In this document: positions 1 to 12,240 of the stretch, piece after piece
Layout: the number at the start of each line of letters is the position of its first letter
How positions within the stretch are numbered: the stretch's first letter is position 1
Assembly (NCBI GenBank): GCA_018340375.1
Contig: JAFFJZ010000088.1
Location: forward strand, 62,001 to 126,000
DNA length: 64,000 bases
Direction: 5' to 3'
Source: Gonatopus flavifemur
Lineage: Eukaryota; Arthropoda; Insecta; Hymenoptera; Dryinidae
The notes under the pieces: model-generated
Seen by the model: only the letters and a program-made list of their open reading frames with translations
Database searches by the model: none
What the model was told of the DNA's origin: nothing
Program-made: the position numbers and the translations under genes

Positions 1-60
1 TTTTGTGATAAAGATTAAGCCTTGCGACATAGTATTAGCAGTTATAATTTTTTGGTTGAC

Positions 61-160
61 CTTTGTATCAAACCCAAGTTCCAAATGTATTATAAATATT
101 ATCCATCTTAGAATTCTAATGATATTTATAACACATTTGAAACTTGGGTTTGATACAAAG
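61..160. repeat. 100-bp hairpin, MITE-like
   Basis: Two arms of about 38 bases are near-perfect reverse complements; each outer end reads CTTTGTATCAAACCCAAGTT and the loop is about 20 bases. It resembles a small fold-back element. No target duplication was resolved. Confidence 0.7.
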
Positions 161-779
161 ATTAATGGAAATAATTCAAGGGATTGTACATATTCAGAAA
201 AAGGTGAGTCGATGAGATATTTTCTTGAGGCCACGTTTTTATGTTGAAGGTGCACACTTCATGTAACTATTATGGGAGTATTGACAGGGAAATTCGATCA
301 AATTGTGTTGTGTACTTTTCACTTGAATTATAGTGAGGTTCATTCAAATTAGTGGCTCCTTTGATGCACTTCAAAATCAAAGCGTCAAGCCCTCCATCGC
401 AGCAATTCATATTGTGTAAGTACAATTCTAATACAATAAATATGGAAGAATTGTACATATTTAAACACCTCTTGTTCTAACAGAACAATTTTGGTACAAA
501 GTAAGCACTGACACACATTTCTCAACATACATACAGCACTTTTGGGATTTCTACCAAGACTTGCATCGATAAACAGGATTTTTTCTATTCAAACTTTGAT
601 ATTTAGGTTGATCAAAAGAATCTCCAATTTTATTGAATCTTTATACTTATTGGAGTGATGTATGGATCATAGAATCTACCTAAACCAGGATTTTTTTTTC
701 TAATTCTTGTTCAATGTCTTTTCAACTTTTTTTCAGATCTCAAATCAATCAACCCTCACTATACCAAGTAAACCCCCAG
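161..779. other. No gene seen
   Basis: AT-rich sequence with only short chance open frames. No splice-supported coding signal or recognisable repeat was seen. Confidence 0.5.
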
Positions 780-1143
780 ACAGCACAGAAAGTTCTTTGA
801 ACGTTTTGAAAACGTGCTCTTGGTTTTGCGTGTTTTGGTCCCGCTGAAGCAAGTTTTACAAACGTTTAGAGTACCTTCCCATTTGATATCCTTGAATACG
901 TTCTAAGCACGTTTCTTTGATCTACTACCAGACGTCTTCATCATGTCTTCTAAACGTACTTTCATGAAAACTAACCTTGAAAAACCACAAAGTCACACGG
1001 GAACATGAATAGAACTAACCGAGACATTTGCATGTCCCTGGGACATACATGCGACGTTTTTAGAACATCCTGAGACGTTATTTGCACGTTCTCTGTGAAA
1101 TCAAGCACGTCTTCTGAACGTTCAGGAAACCTCCCGGTGCTGT
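780..1143. mobile_element. Non-autonomous element with ACAGCAC ends
   Basis: It begins ACAGCACAG and ends GGTGCTGT, with imperfect inverted ends and many internal ACGTTC/ACGTGC words. The left 70 bases match the reverse complement of about 53465-53540, so this is a dispersed family. A 99-bp relative with similar ends lies at 53700-53798. Confidence 0.55.
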
Positions 1144-1228
1144 ATGGGCCTGGACCTCCTCTTCAAAATCCAAGTCAGGCTGTAACAGCACCGGTTAAAG
1201 AAGTGGTACGATAATTGGTTCTATTAAG

Positions 1229-1230
<2 letters not shown>

Positions 1231-1272
<42 letters not shown>
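1231..1272. repeat. (TA)n microsatellite
   Basis: About 21 uninterrupted TA units. Confidence 0.97.
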
Positions 1273-1274
<2 letters not shown>

Positions 1275-1909
1275 CATACAAATATATATACATATTTCCT
1301 CAGAATTCAGGTGCTTCTCTCATGAACCTTAGGCATAATGAGAATAGTTGGAATATGTGATAGATATTGTTCCGATCTTCAAGTATTGTATACATATTGA
1401 AGCCAATGGAAGTCGCATACTCAAATACGAGAATGCCTCGAAAAATTCCTTCTCTATAGCGTGCATTTGAGATCATCATTTAATCACCTGAGTGAAACAA
1501 CCAAAAAGTCTTGTAAAGTTCCTAATTTTCATGAACTTATAATAAACATTTTGCAAGATAGCGGGTTGAAAACTTTGTACTGTGAAGTTTTGTAATGTAA
1601 TTTCATATTCGAATCTATCCTTGAGACTTCAAAAATATGATTTAGAGATACTGTCCCATTTACTTGAAGGGGAATGGATGACTGTTTTCATAATTCAACG
1701 TATAAATCTTCTTAAACGCATGGCCGGAATATAATATTAACGAAATAATATAATTTGTATGAATTTTAGGTGCACGAACTCATGGACGATGCGTTACACT
1801 CCTCGTGTGAAATTCTTCACGTGTCTGCATACACTTGGATGATCGGGAGAAAGGACTTTATTGAGAACTGGTTGATCTTGCTGCCCCTTCGCTGGAAGCA
1901 TATCCAGTG

Positions 1910-3245
1910 TTCTTTGTAGTTTTTTCCAATTCTTTTCTATCTCAAATTCCTTACTTGGTAGAGAATCAATGTTCACAGAGAAACAAAATCAAACACGCTG
2001 TAAGAAACATCTAATATACATGACCCATTGAAAGTTGGAAAAAATTACAGTCTTCTATAAGAGTACTGTGTTCAGCGTAGAGAAAATATACTTTTCATTG
2101 TAACAGTCCTATGCTCAATGTTATGACAACACAAAACTTTTGTAAACTGTTCACATCCAGCGTAGAAAACTTCAACACCTCTGCTGGATGTGAACAGATT
2201 ACAAAAGTTTTGTGATATCATAACTTTAAGCGTAGGACTGTTACAATCAAAGGTATATTTTCTCTACGCTGAGCACAATACTCTTATGGGAGACTGTGAT
2301 TTTCTCCAATTTTCAATGAGTCATGTATATTAAATGTTTTATTACATTGTGTTTGATTTTATTTTTCTCTGAACATTGATTTCCTACCAAGTAAGGAATT
2401 TGAGATAGAAAAGAATTGGAAAAACTTACAAAGAATACTGTGAAAACATTTCATATCAAATTACACAATAAATCATTGGTAATATATTAGTCAATATCAT
2501 ATTGTGAAGTTTGCAACTTTTTCTAATGGTTCATAATGTTATTTTACCAAAAATTGTAATTTTTCACAATATAGGACTGTAAAAAGCTACAATGTTCTGT
2601 AAAAACTCACAATATATCATTGGCTAACATACTGCCAATGATCCATTGTGTAATTTTATATGAAATGTTTTCACAGTATTCTTTGTAAGTTTTTCCAATT
2701 CTTTTCTATCTCAAATTCCTTACTTGGTAGGAAATCAATGTTCAGAGAAAAATGAAATCAAACACAATGTAATAAAACATTTAACATACATTACCCATCC
2801 AATCTTTGAAAAAATCAGTCTTTGGTGAGAATACTGTGCTCAGCGGAGAGAAGATATACTTTTGATTTTAACAGTTCTACGCTCAATGTTATGATATCAC
2901 CAAACTCTTGTAAACTTTCAACATCCAGCGTAGGAAACTTTATCACTTATGCTGGATGCGAACAGATCACAAAAGTTTTGTGATATCATAACATTGAGCG
3001 TAGGGCTGTTAGAATCAAAAGTATATTTCCCTAATGCTGAACACAGTACTTTCACAGTTGATTGTGATTTCTCCAAACTTTGAATAGGTAATGTACATTG
3101 AATATTTTCTGCAGTGTAACCCTAACGTGTTTTGTAAACATGGAAAAAACATAAAAATGAAATTCTCCACTGTTTTCTTTGGAAAATTTCGTGCAGAGCA
3201 ATGTATCAAAAATTCTGTTTTTACATTTTCTGTGAACATTGATGA
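1910..3245. repeat. Chain of three adjoining palindromes
   Basis: A module of about 70-90 bases containing CAAATTCCTTACTTGGTAG occurs in alternating orientation near 1915, 2385 (reverse) and 2695, with a decayed trace near 3230. Between copies lie three palindromes centred near 2172, 2560 and 2945. The first and third share sequence, including GCGTAG-flanked segments and the inverted word CCAGCGTAG. The third has extra sequence at about 3110-3225. The layout suggests repeated fold-back MITE insertion or duplication. No coding content was seen. Confidence 0.8.
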
Positions 3246-4290
3246 GATAATTTCAATATTCAAGCGCGGTGTTTTTAAGTTTTCATATAATATTTATACG
3301 CTTTATATGTGTACACGATATTCACAGTTTGTTACATAAGTGGAGTAAATAAATTTTTATAATTCTCAAATTCTCATGAAGCATATTCTAAAGCATATTC
3401 ATAACACGTAATAGAAACATAAAATACTTTGAAGTGCAAAATTGTACAGTATAATTTGTAAAATATGGATTATGAAACCAATTTTGGTATATAAAGTGGA
3501 TATATATGTTAATATTTTTCACTTACCGAATACACACCTTTTTTTATAAATATACTTTTGAATATTGGCTAAGTTGATGTAATTCCAAGTAACCACCTCC
3601 AATTTACTCATAATATATTTATTTTTGAATTCCAATAATAACTTTTTTCATTTCAGATACTTAATTACTTGATTTATAGGAATGTTGAGTTATGAATGAA
3701 ATTTCATTTTCAGTTGAGAAAAATCAATATCAGTTGAGATGCTTGAATTTATGATGAAATTTTGTGAAAAATTATTATAAATGAAAAACAAGCATTTATG
3801 TCATTTTTATTCATTTTACACTGAATTGAATTGTGAATTTATTCATTCCAATTAATATTGATTTTTTGTAATTGAAATTGTATTTTGTTAATAAGTTAGC
3901 ATTTTTAAAAATCAGGAAATTAGATATCTGAAATAGAAAAAATTTTTATATATAAGTATACCTATATATCTATCACACGTATATTCAGTACCCTGCATGT
4001 GTGTGTAGTAGCCTGTGGGATTCCCCGCTCACATATGAGAACGTATTTGTGTAGGTAAAATTCCCCAGACACACTAACGCCACCTGGTACTGTGGAAGAT
4101 GAAATACACAACTTCGGTGATTAACACGGTGGCTTGCGTACCCTGGTATATGTTGATTGCGATGGTAACGGTGAAATTGATGACAATTGAAGATTTAATG
4201 TATAATTACGTTTTATTGTTCAATTTGTCACCTAAAGTATCACTTGTTAACTTTTTTGGATTATAAATCTTTTTTGAAAAAATTAAAAAA
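3246..4290. other. Upstream region of the host gene, no gene seen
   Basis: AT-rich sequence upstream of the first ATG of the spliced gene at 4291. It should contain the promoter and 5' UTR, but no clear TATA box or initiator could be assigned. Confidence 0.4.
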
Positions 4291-7200
4291 ATGTCAGAAT
4301 CCGGGAAAAATAAAAACATGAAAGATCAAGAGGAACTAAAAGAAATGGAGCAAGAATTACAAGGTATGTTATCAATCCACTCTCATCTTTATTAGAGCCA
4401 ATGCATTTTGAATATTATTGTTTGTTCACTTTGTCATTCGTTTTAGCATTAGGTATGTACGAACGTGGTTCCTCGTATGAAGAGATGAAATCGCTCTTGG
4501 CTTTTATCAACGAATCCAAGGAAATGGCCATGAAAGAATCCAATGTGAAGGTATGTAATTGGAAATTGTTATGTTTATTGACACTGATTATCATTCTGCA
4601 ATAACAAAAAATTCAGATAACCTGTGATGATTTCACGCCAAAGTCTCTTCTCTTCCAATACTAATGAAATTCACATATTTTATATACCTTTTTCTCTGAA
4701 TTATCAATGCACAAGCAATAAATTGTTGCTAGATCACAGTTCCTGAGATACAAACATGCTTAGAATTATTTTATCCTTGAGGGAATACTAGCGGCGTGGC
4801 AGGAGCCAAAATGTTTCTTTCAAATTATTTGAAAGCGGTGCAATAAAACCAACCAATTTTCATTTACCTACCTGGTATATGTGTCAATATAGGTATCTAA
4901 ATGAAAATTATTAAATTCTATTGTGAAACTTTCAAATAATTTGAAAGAAACCTCTTAACTGTCATGAAATAATGTATCTCTTGTACCGTGCATACATATT
5001 CTAATAGCTCTGGAATGTTTAATATATGTTAGGACAAATTGCTATATTTTTATCACTGGATATTATTTTGTCCAAATATTGATAAAATTGATAATCAAGG
5101 AATTTTCAACAAATTGAGTGTATTTCGTATAAGAGATGCATTTGTAATGTTTTGTATCAAAAAATATTCATCATTTGTTCACAGGTACTTGATTTATTGA
5201 TTTTATAATACCTTAACAAAGTCATACCAAGTGACAAACATACAGCCATTTACCTTGTGCATTTTCATGGCACGCATATAATGTTGGGATATTATTTGTC
5301 TCTTGTACAGGAATTCTTTCAGTATTATAGAAATTATACCAATAGAGAAACTCTCTTCAAGTTTTATACAAAATGAATTATAAATCTGGTATTGGTATTC
5401 CATACTTGAATTATAGTACAATCGCATTATCTTCAATTATAGTTGAGTTATAGTGAAAATGTGGAACACCGTCAATTTCCTTGAGTCAATTTGTAACGTA
5501 TTTCATGAATATATAAAATATGTAATTTTTCAACATAGACTTCAACCCCTGTTTAGATAGACAATCATTCCAGAAATCAAAGTTTACTTTGAAAACGTTT
5601 TTTATGGTTTAGCATTATGTAGGATTTATATAGAAATTTGATACATGGATTGAAGTGTCAGTTGAATAATCTATGAATAATATTTTCAGGACTTTGATGT
5701 GCAGAACTCTAGAAGAGAATCTTTGAGTAATACAAGCCATTTGCACTCCAACTCTCGAGCACAAGAAGTTACTGACATGCCAGAACAACCCAGCTGTAGT
5801 TTAAATTACAAGGAAGAGAATCAAATATCCAGAAATTCCAGCGTTGATAGTCATGGCAGAGATTTTATGAGTCAGCATCAACTTGAATTCGAAAGAGGTG
5901 ATATTCCTCGTAACTCCCAAGAAACAAATAGTGAAAATTCATATGCTAGCAGAACAAAGAATGCAGCATATCAAAGGACTAAATCTCCAGACCGTCAAAG
6001 CCCTTATAGCAAAACAGAAAATAAAAATGACATTTATCAGTGTCACAGATACAATAGATCTGAGATATTGAAGCTGAATCCTCAAAATTTTATACCGTAT
6101 GAAAATGATGTGCCTTTGAAAGAGTTTAATCAACATTTGGTGTATGAATCCTCGCCAATTAAAAATTATAGAACTGTGCCAGAACAGAAAGCCGAACGTG
6201 ATAAAATAAAAGCTTCTATATCTGCTACACTGCAACAAAATGCTGACTTATGGTATAGAACACGCTCGTACATCGTTGAAAAACAAGCAGATTTGCAATG
6301 GGGATCACCCATTCAGGTCGGTAAATAAGTAGACCATGTTCTATTAAAATAACGATCAATCATATTTCTTTTTGTATTCTTCCATTAACTGCTGTGCCAC
6401 TGAAATATAAAATACTATTCAAGAATTTTCATATTTTTATACAATGCTATTGTTACAAATAGAAAAATATTCAGAGCATATGTTACCGTAGAAGTGTACA
6501 AACATGGTTTACAATCCTTTAGAATTGTACAGAAAGATTTCATCAAAGAAAGTGAAATAATTTAGATAAATATAATAGAATCTCAATTTGTGGGAATAAA
6601 ACAAGTGACGTTTACAGTAGTGTTTAAAAGTTCTGGAAAACTAAATCAATCAACAGTGAATACTCATAAACTTGAAACAGTACTTCGTTATCATCCTTGC
6701 GTTTAGTGCTAATGGTACTAGAATCCATACTCGTATTTAATTTCTAATCAACGTAACGCACAATTTTCACTGAACTCGTTAATTTTTTATGTAAATGCTG
6801 TTTTTGGTTTTTTGTTTTTCTTTCATTGTTTTAACGTTCAAATCAATGCATCATTCCAAAACGTCATAAAATCTATCAATAAATCTGGATTTCTGTACCT
6901 TAGGATTTGATTTATAATTCTCGATCATTTTCATTTTGTATTTTCATTAACGGTAAATGTATATCGATATGCGTTCATTATATGACTCATATCGAAACTG
7001 TAAACATCTCAAAGATTATAAATAAATTGTATTTCTTTAAAAAACAAACAGAACAGCCTTTCAAAGTTATTTTATTTGCACTGATTCTAATCCTAATTTC
7101 AACGTTTCCGTAGGTGGGCACTGCTAATGGTAGTTTGGATAAAAATCCATTAACAGAATCTAAATTCGAATTGACACTTACAATGGAAGATCGTCCTCCT

Positions 7201-9236
7201 ACGGAGATGAGAGAAATTCACGATAGAGCAGTCAAACGCAAAGCTGCTGCCAAAATCAGCAATACATTAGCTACCATTTCAAGTAGCGATGACGAAAACG
7301 ATTTTATTCTGTTCAAAAAGAAAAAGCCTCATATTAATGAATCCGAAACTACCCTCACATCGTCGACTGAAGAAACACAGCAGATTAAAAATTCGATTCT
7401 CGCTGATTTCATGGATAATAAAGACGAGGAACTCTATACGTCTATCGATCACGATAACTTGAGTTCAAAAACTTCGAATTTAAACGACTGTAATAAAGCG
7501 GATGAAACAGAATCCCTTGAAATAGTTGAAGTATATCCACGAAGAATCGAACCACCGAATCCCAGACAAAGAATTCGTCGAGGACCTGGATCTGCATCTA
7601 AAAAATTGGCCTCTGAATCAGAAACGCAAACTATTCAAGTAGACAGCAAAATTAATAAAGATAACAACCAGTTGGAATCGAGGAAAAAAACAGATGTCAA
7701 CGAGAAACGAATTCTCATAGAGATAGAAACCGACGAACAGAAAGGAGCTAGACTCAAGGATGAGATAGATTCCTCGTCGACGACGACATTCAAAAAAAGA
7801 TTATCATCGCGTATAAAGCAACAATGCAATCTATTGAGAAAAGCTTCCATGGAAGAAGAAAATAAACAACAAAAAGTGCAAGAACAGACGCAAAGACAAC
7901 TAGAGGAAATTAAATTACAAAAACAGGAAAATTCCAAAAGAAAACTACTTGAAGAGGAGGAACAACAACGACATCAGTTAAATCAACGGAAACGTCAGAT
8001 GAAACGAAACCAAGCGTTCACTGAATTATTGATGGAAAAACAAATTGAAGAAAGGAAATTGAAATTTGCAAGGGTTTGTATAATCATTATTCTGATAGCA
8101 TGTTCCTGAAGTTTAAATCGTTCATAGAAACAAAATTAAAATTGGAACTTCCAAAATATGATAAATCATCGGTGTTTATGTTTTCGAGTCAACTTCTTGC
8201 AACTAAAAATATCATTTGAAAGGTAATATGCAGTATACTGAAAGAATTGGGGTCTTTAACAGTGGAATATTTCGTTATTCGATTACCGATTCGTTTCGAT
8301 TCAAACTTCAGCAAAATCTGATAGCACGCAATATCAAATACAAATTTTTAAAGATTCAAAGGATTCTACTGGGAATATGTATTACGTCATTGGAGGAAAA
8401 CAATTTTTCTTCAGCGGAATTAAGAAATTGAAGAATAATTCAATTTCCCAGCAAAGTTCTTAGCTTTCGAGTCTCTCGCTGCGGTTTTCGCATGAATAAA
8501 ACTGATAAAAATAATGTACGTACCAATGAAAATCCGTTCTTAAGAAAGCTCGGGAAAGAAATCTACTGATTTTGCTCAAAGACGATACGTATACTCAAAC
8601 CTTGATTTATTCATTAGTGTTTTCATTTTTCTGTTATGATTTGCAACCAGGAAAGAGATCGAGTTTTACAATCTGAAGAGACGGATAGTACGAATGCTGT
8701 TTCCTCATCCTCATTTCCTTGTCCAATTTGCAACGTTCATTTCAACGAAGAAGAAATCCAAGAACATGCATCCGGATGTACGCAATACGCTGTCAATGAT
8801 GGCAAAAGCGATGAGGAAATTCATTCTCCTGAATTCAAATCGAGAAATAGATCGACAAAGCAAAATGAGTCAAATCGAATACATAAATGTTTGATGTGCG
8901 ATTCTTATCGAACAACCAGTGGAGATGAATTCGCGGTTCACAGCATGGAGTGTGTAGAGCGTAAACGTGAAGAGGATGACGAGAAACGTGAGTAAAAGAA
9001 TAATAAACTTAAATGTAAAAGATGAATCACACTAGAAATGTTTCAAAATTCAAGCGCACAAAGTGTTAGGATGTAATTTTGATGGCTCATCAATCGATGA
9101 ACTACGAATAGTGAAACTCTTGGAACGTAACTGGAGAGAATACAATGATAAATTAATCAATTATAGAATGAAAAATTTCAATGCTGCGATTAAAAAAGCT
9201 AATGTGGAATCAATTGATGATTTTGAAATGCTGTGA
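4291..9236 (+). CDS. Six-exon host gene; candidate RAP80/UIMC1-like zinc-finger protein
   Basis: Proposed exons: 4291-4363, 4447-4550, 5690-6316, 7114-8073, 8651-8987 and 9055-9236. All have GT/AG borders and together give an open frame of about 760 residues. Exons 1-2 (1-59) are charged. Exon 3 (60-268) is polar and low-complexity. Exon 4 (269-588) has an acidic serine run SSSDDEND followed by FILF near 324-335, which resembles a SUMO-interacting motif. It ends in a strong Glu/Gln/Lys coiled coil at about 505-588. Exon 5 has two C2HC fingers: Cx2Cx11Hx3C (612-631) and Cx2Cx13Hx3C (668-689). Length and paired C-terminal fingers resemble RAP80, which brings the BRCA1-A complex to ubiquitin at DNA breaks. 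I see no clear ubiquitin-interacting motif, so the identity is an inference. The start is the first ATG in frame with exon 2. The exon 3 donor (GTCGGT) is weak, and the last exon may be frameshifted. Confidence 0.65.
4806..4960. repeat. MITE-like inverted repeat in intron 2
   Basis: Arms reading GTTTCTTTCAAATTATTTGA and its reverse complement flank about 90 bases. It lies inside the 4551-5689 intron, away from the splice sites. Confidence 0.6.
8103..8316. repeat. Inverted-end repeat in intron 4
   Basis: It starts near CTGAAGTTTAAATCGTT and ends near GATTCAAACTTCAG, which are inverted ends. A related copy with the same ends lies at about 9401-9611, inside the next element. Internal identity is weak. 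Confidence 0.4.
8651..8987 (+). CDS. Exon 5 of host gene: paired C2HC (UBZ-like) zinc fingers
   Basis: The exon begins after an AG at 8649-8650 in phase 0 and ends before the donor GTGAGT at 8988 in phase 1. The first finger reads CPICNVHF...HASGC, with the spacing of UBZ4-type ubiquitin-binding fingers (Cx2Cx11Hx3C). The second reads CLMC...HSMEC (Cx2Cx13Hx3C). A charged 36-residue linker separates them. Two fingers of this kind near the C-terminus are the main reason for the RAP80 suggestion. RAD18-, FAN1- or SLX4-type proteins also carry UBZ4 fingers and remain alternatives. Confidence 0.7.
9055..9236 (+). CDS. Exon 6 of host gene, possible terminal exon
   Basis: After a TTTCAAAATTCAAG acceptor the phase-matched frame runs for 60 codons. 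It is rich in charged and hydrophobic helix-forming residues, for example LRIVKLLERNWREYNDKL, and stops at TGA 9234-9236. Just before the stop a +1 frame opens and stays open to a good donor, CAG|GTATGC, at 9268. The real exon may therefore continue, with a one-base shift here. No polyadenylation signal was seen before the next repeat. Confidence 0.5.
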
Positions 9237-9335
9237 AAGCACTCAACCGAGTAACACAACAGATCAGGTATGCAATGAATTTATTCGTCGCAGAAATTTC
9301 TTGTGCTACTTTGGGGAAAAATCAAAATGTTAACG

Positions 9336-10165
9336 GGAGATGGGCATCAACCAAGACGAGCAGTAGAGTTAGGTTTTTTATTGTAATTTTTCACGTTGCT
9401 GAAGTTTGAATCGTTTATTGAAACGAATTTGTGACCGAATATCGAAATACTGAGGTGTTAAAGACCCCAAATCTTGCAGATGATTCTTTAAACGAGTTTT
9501 CCGGTTCCAAGGAGTTTATTCGAGAAGATAAACACTGGTGGTTCTCCGATTTTTCCGGTCCATGAGTTTCGATTTTCGTTTCGTTCCTGTGAACGATTCA
9601 AACTTCACGGATATAACTTTTCACCTAACGTTTCGACTGGCTTCCAGTCGTTATCAAAGGAAATTCGGAGTGGGGAGTTGAAATGAAAAATCGGACCCGC
9701 TTCCATCACGGTGGGGGTGAAGAATCGTATTTTGTACCCAAATTGTCAGGGAAAGTACTCGTTTTGAACTAGCTGAGCGGGAGATGGGCATCAACCAAGA
9801 CGAGCAGTAGAGCTGGAAGCCAGTCGAAACGTTAAGTGAAAAATTACAATAAAAAACCTAACTCTACTGCTCGTCTTGGTTGATGCCCATCTCCCGCTCA
9901 GCTGGTTCAAAACGAGTACTTTCCCCGACAATTTGGGTACAAAATACGATTTTTCACCCCCACCGTGATTGAAGCGAGTCCGATTTTTCATTTCAACTCC
10001 CCACTCCGAATTTCCTTTGATAACGACTGGAAGCCAGTCGAAACGTTAGGTGAAAAATTACAATAAAAAACCTAACTCCACTGCTCGTCTTGGTTGATGC
10101 CCATCTCCCGCTCAGCTGGTTCAAAACGAGTACTTTCCCCGACAATTTGGGTACAAAATACGATT
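9336..10165. mobile_element. Penelope-like non-autonomous repeat with 13-bp target duplication
   Basis: The 830-bp segment is flanked by the perfect direct repeat CAAAATGTTAACG (9323-9335 and 10166-10178). Inside are inverted copies of one unit: a GGGAGATGGGCATCAACC block and a block GATAACGACTGGAAGCCAG followed by TCGAAACGTT. This second block has the layout of the hammerhead-like tails of Penelope-like elements. Copies of the hairpin lie at 9624-9660 (minus), 9812-9836 (partial) and 10016-10050 (plus). A fragment of another repeat sits inside at about 9401-9611. No reverse transcriptase is present. Confidence 0.6.
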
Positions 10166-10784
10166 CAAAATGTTAACGTTTTGTTCTAATTTTTTTCTTA
10201 TATTTTCCATTTATCGACGAGACAAACTGTACACAATGACGCAACTGTTATACAGCTGTAATACGGGTTTCTCCGTGTTACAATCGTAATCTCTTCTATA
10301 ATGAATGGGATGTAAGTTGAATTTTCCAAAACATCTAAAATAATTATCATCATTAGATTATGTCGCAAAGTTAATTTCAGCAAACGTTTTCATAAGGTTC
10401 TGCAAAGCTGCGCACATGTTTCCAAAGGTTAGTTTTCATGAAAGTAAGTTGAGGAAACATTATAAGAACATCCCTTAGTAAATGAAAAGAATGCGTTAAG
10501 AACGTATTTAAGGACATCCAAAATACAGGTACTTTAAACATTTGGAAAACCTACTCCTCGCAGACCAAAACAGGCAGAACCAAGTGTATGTTCTCAAAAG
10601 GTTTTGAAGACATTTTTTTAAACCAAAAGTCATATTTTGTAGATTTTTTATACGTAATTGTTGAAATTTTTCGTACAGAATATCATTGAATTGATCTCAG
10701 AAGAATTCTAGAATTTCTGTAGAATGTCAAAAAGATGCCGACATAGGACATTCTGGAAACATTCTGACAATAATTTTCATTCAA
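10166..10784. other. No gene seen; dispersed-repeat fragment
   Basis: About 10385-10620 is related to 53341-53500; both contain GCTGCGCACATGTTT and the word AGACCAAAACA. There is no coding signal. It may hold downstream sequence of the host gene, displaced by the preceding insertion. Confidence 0.5.
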
Positions 10785-11005
10785 GGTAGTTCTCCGGGAG
10801 AATTCAGGATCAAATTAGAAAAATTATTGTCAAGCAGAGCACCAAGGTCGAAGGAATTCGATAATCATATTCGTTGGGACTTATATTCTTATTTATGACA
10901 AAAAAATAACCAACTCGAAGTATAAATAAACAACCTTGTAACAACAACGCGAAATTTGACATGGTTTTTTTTCTTAAAAAATTTTTATTTTTGATCCGTT
11001 TATGA

Positions 11006-11938
11006 CTTATGACCCAGATAACATTTTGCTTGTCATTCACCCTCAAATTACGCGCGAAGGACATATTTAGTGAACTAGCAAAATCGTATCCATGTGCGTC
11101 GTCACCTAGGTTGATAATTGCTAGACACGATTGTGAGTGACGCTCTTGCTATTCGCTCGTATCTTGCGCGTAAAAGTAGAAAGCAGTATTAAGTGCACAT
11201 CACCCGTCATTTGCTAGATACATCTGCGGGTGATTTGCGCGTCAACTGAAAGTGAACTGCTTATTTATGTATATGAAAAATGATCGAGTTTACGTGCAAA
11301 TTTTTTGCTTCTTATATAGACTGAATATATACACCGGAAACACAGTTTGTTCCAGCCAGACAAAATTTTGATTGAAATGAACGCGGAGAAATTTTCTGGT
11401 TGGCTGAGATAAAATTTGTTTAGGACAAACAAAATTCATTTGTTGGTAAGAAGCTATTGATTATTGTTGACCAAATTTTGTTATGCCCAAACAAATATTA
11501 TTTCAGCCAACCAAAAAGTTTCTATGCGTTTATTTCAATCAAAATTTTGTTTGGCTGGAACAAATGTTTTCTCAGTGCACTACTCTGGTGAAATAATCTA
11601 AACATTTAATTCTTTATGGGAAATAATGCTGACGGTATAAAGTTCACTTGATTATTGACGTTTGCATTTTTTACCAGTCATTCAGAAATCAAGTAATTTA
11701 TAATCAATTATAACATATCACGTGAAAATATTGCGCACAAGTCGCAGGATATCCAGTGTCATGATTTATCATTAATATGAATATAGGAGCGTAAGTTCAT
11801 CATCACATTGCATGATACATATGCTTGTTATTTGCACGCAAAGAACAGTTCAAAAATTTTTTACGTGCAAGATACTAGCAAATATCGCGCACAAGCTAGC
11901 TCGCAAATATGTGATGAAATTTGCGCGCATGAAATGGG
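11006..11938. mobile_element. Nested insertion absent from the second TTAA copy
   Basis: The copy at 28121-29090 runs straight from GACTTATAG to GGGCTCATTT, where this copy has about 930 extra bases. The block is rich in GCGCGCAAAT-type words near both ends. Its ends (CCCAG/GGGGA) are only weakly inverted, so the class is unknown. Confidence 0.5.
11332..11577. mobile_element. Fold-back MITE of the CACTG-end group
   Basis: Ends CACCGGAAA and TTTTCTCAGTG are followed by long inverted arms containing TTGTTCCAGCCA. Ends are related to the CACTG elements at 38809, 48995, 54467 and 60697. Flanks are TA and CA, so the duplication is imperfect. Confidence 0.5.
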
Positions 11939-12055
11939 GAGGGCTCATTTTGTTTCTTGTGAGATTTAAAAAACCTTGACCATGGGGATTTTTTTATATA
12001 AGTCATCATGACACTGTCACACGCTTTTGTTTATTAATAGTAAAATACATTCCCA

Positions 12056-12240
12056 CAGTGTTGCGATATTCGTCGAGCTGGGAAATCGCAGCATGGTCAT
12101 GTGACCACATTTCGCACTCACACATGTGAGCACTCTCATCGGTGAACCACTCACTGACAAGAGCGGTTACATGTATTAGTGCGAAATGTAGTCACGTGAC
12201 AAAGCTGCGATTTCCCAGCTCAACGAATATCGCAACATTG
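12056..12240. mobile_element. hAT-type MITE with perfect 8-bp duplication
   Basis: The inverted ends CARTGTTGCGATATTCG are flanked by CATTCCCA on both sides (12048-12055 and 12241-12248). An 8-bp duplication with CA-starting ends is diagnostic of hAT transposition. The second TTAA copy carries the empty site near 28765. Confidence 0.85.

Noticed and set aside
6907..7113. 68-codon frame just upstream of exon 4
   Set aside because: Lies in the intron and ends at its acceptor; composition is hydrophobic AT-rich noise.
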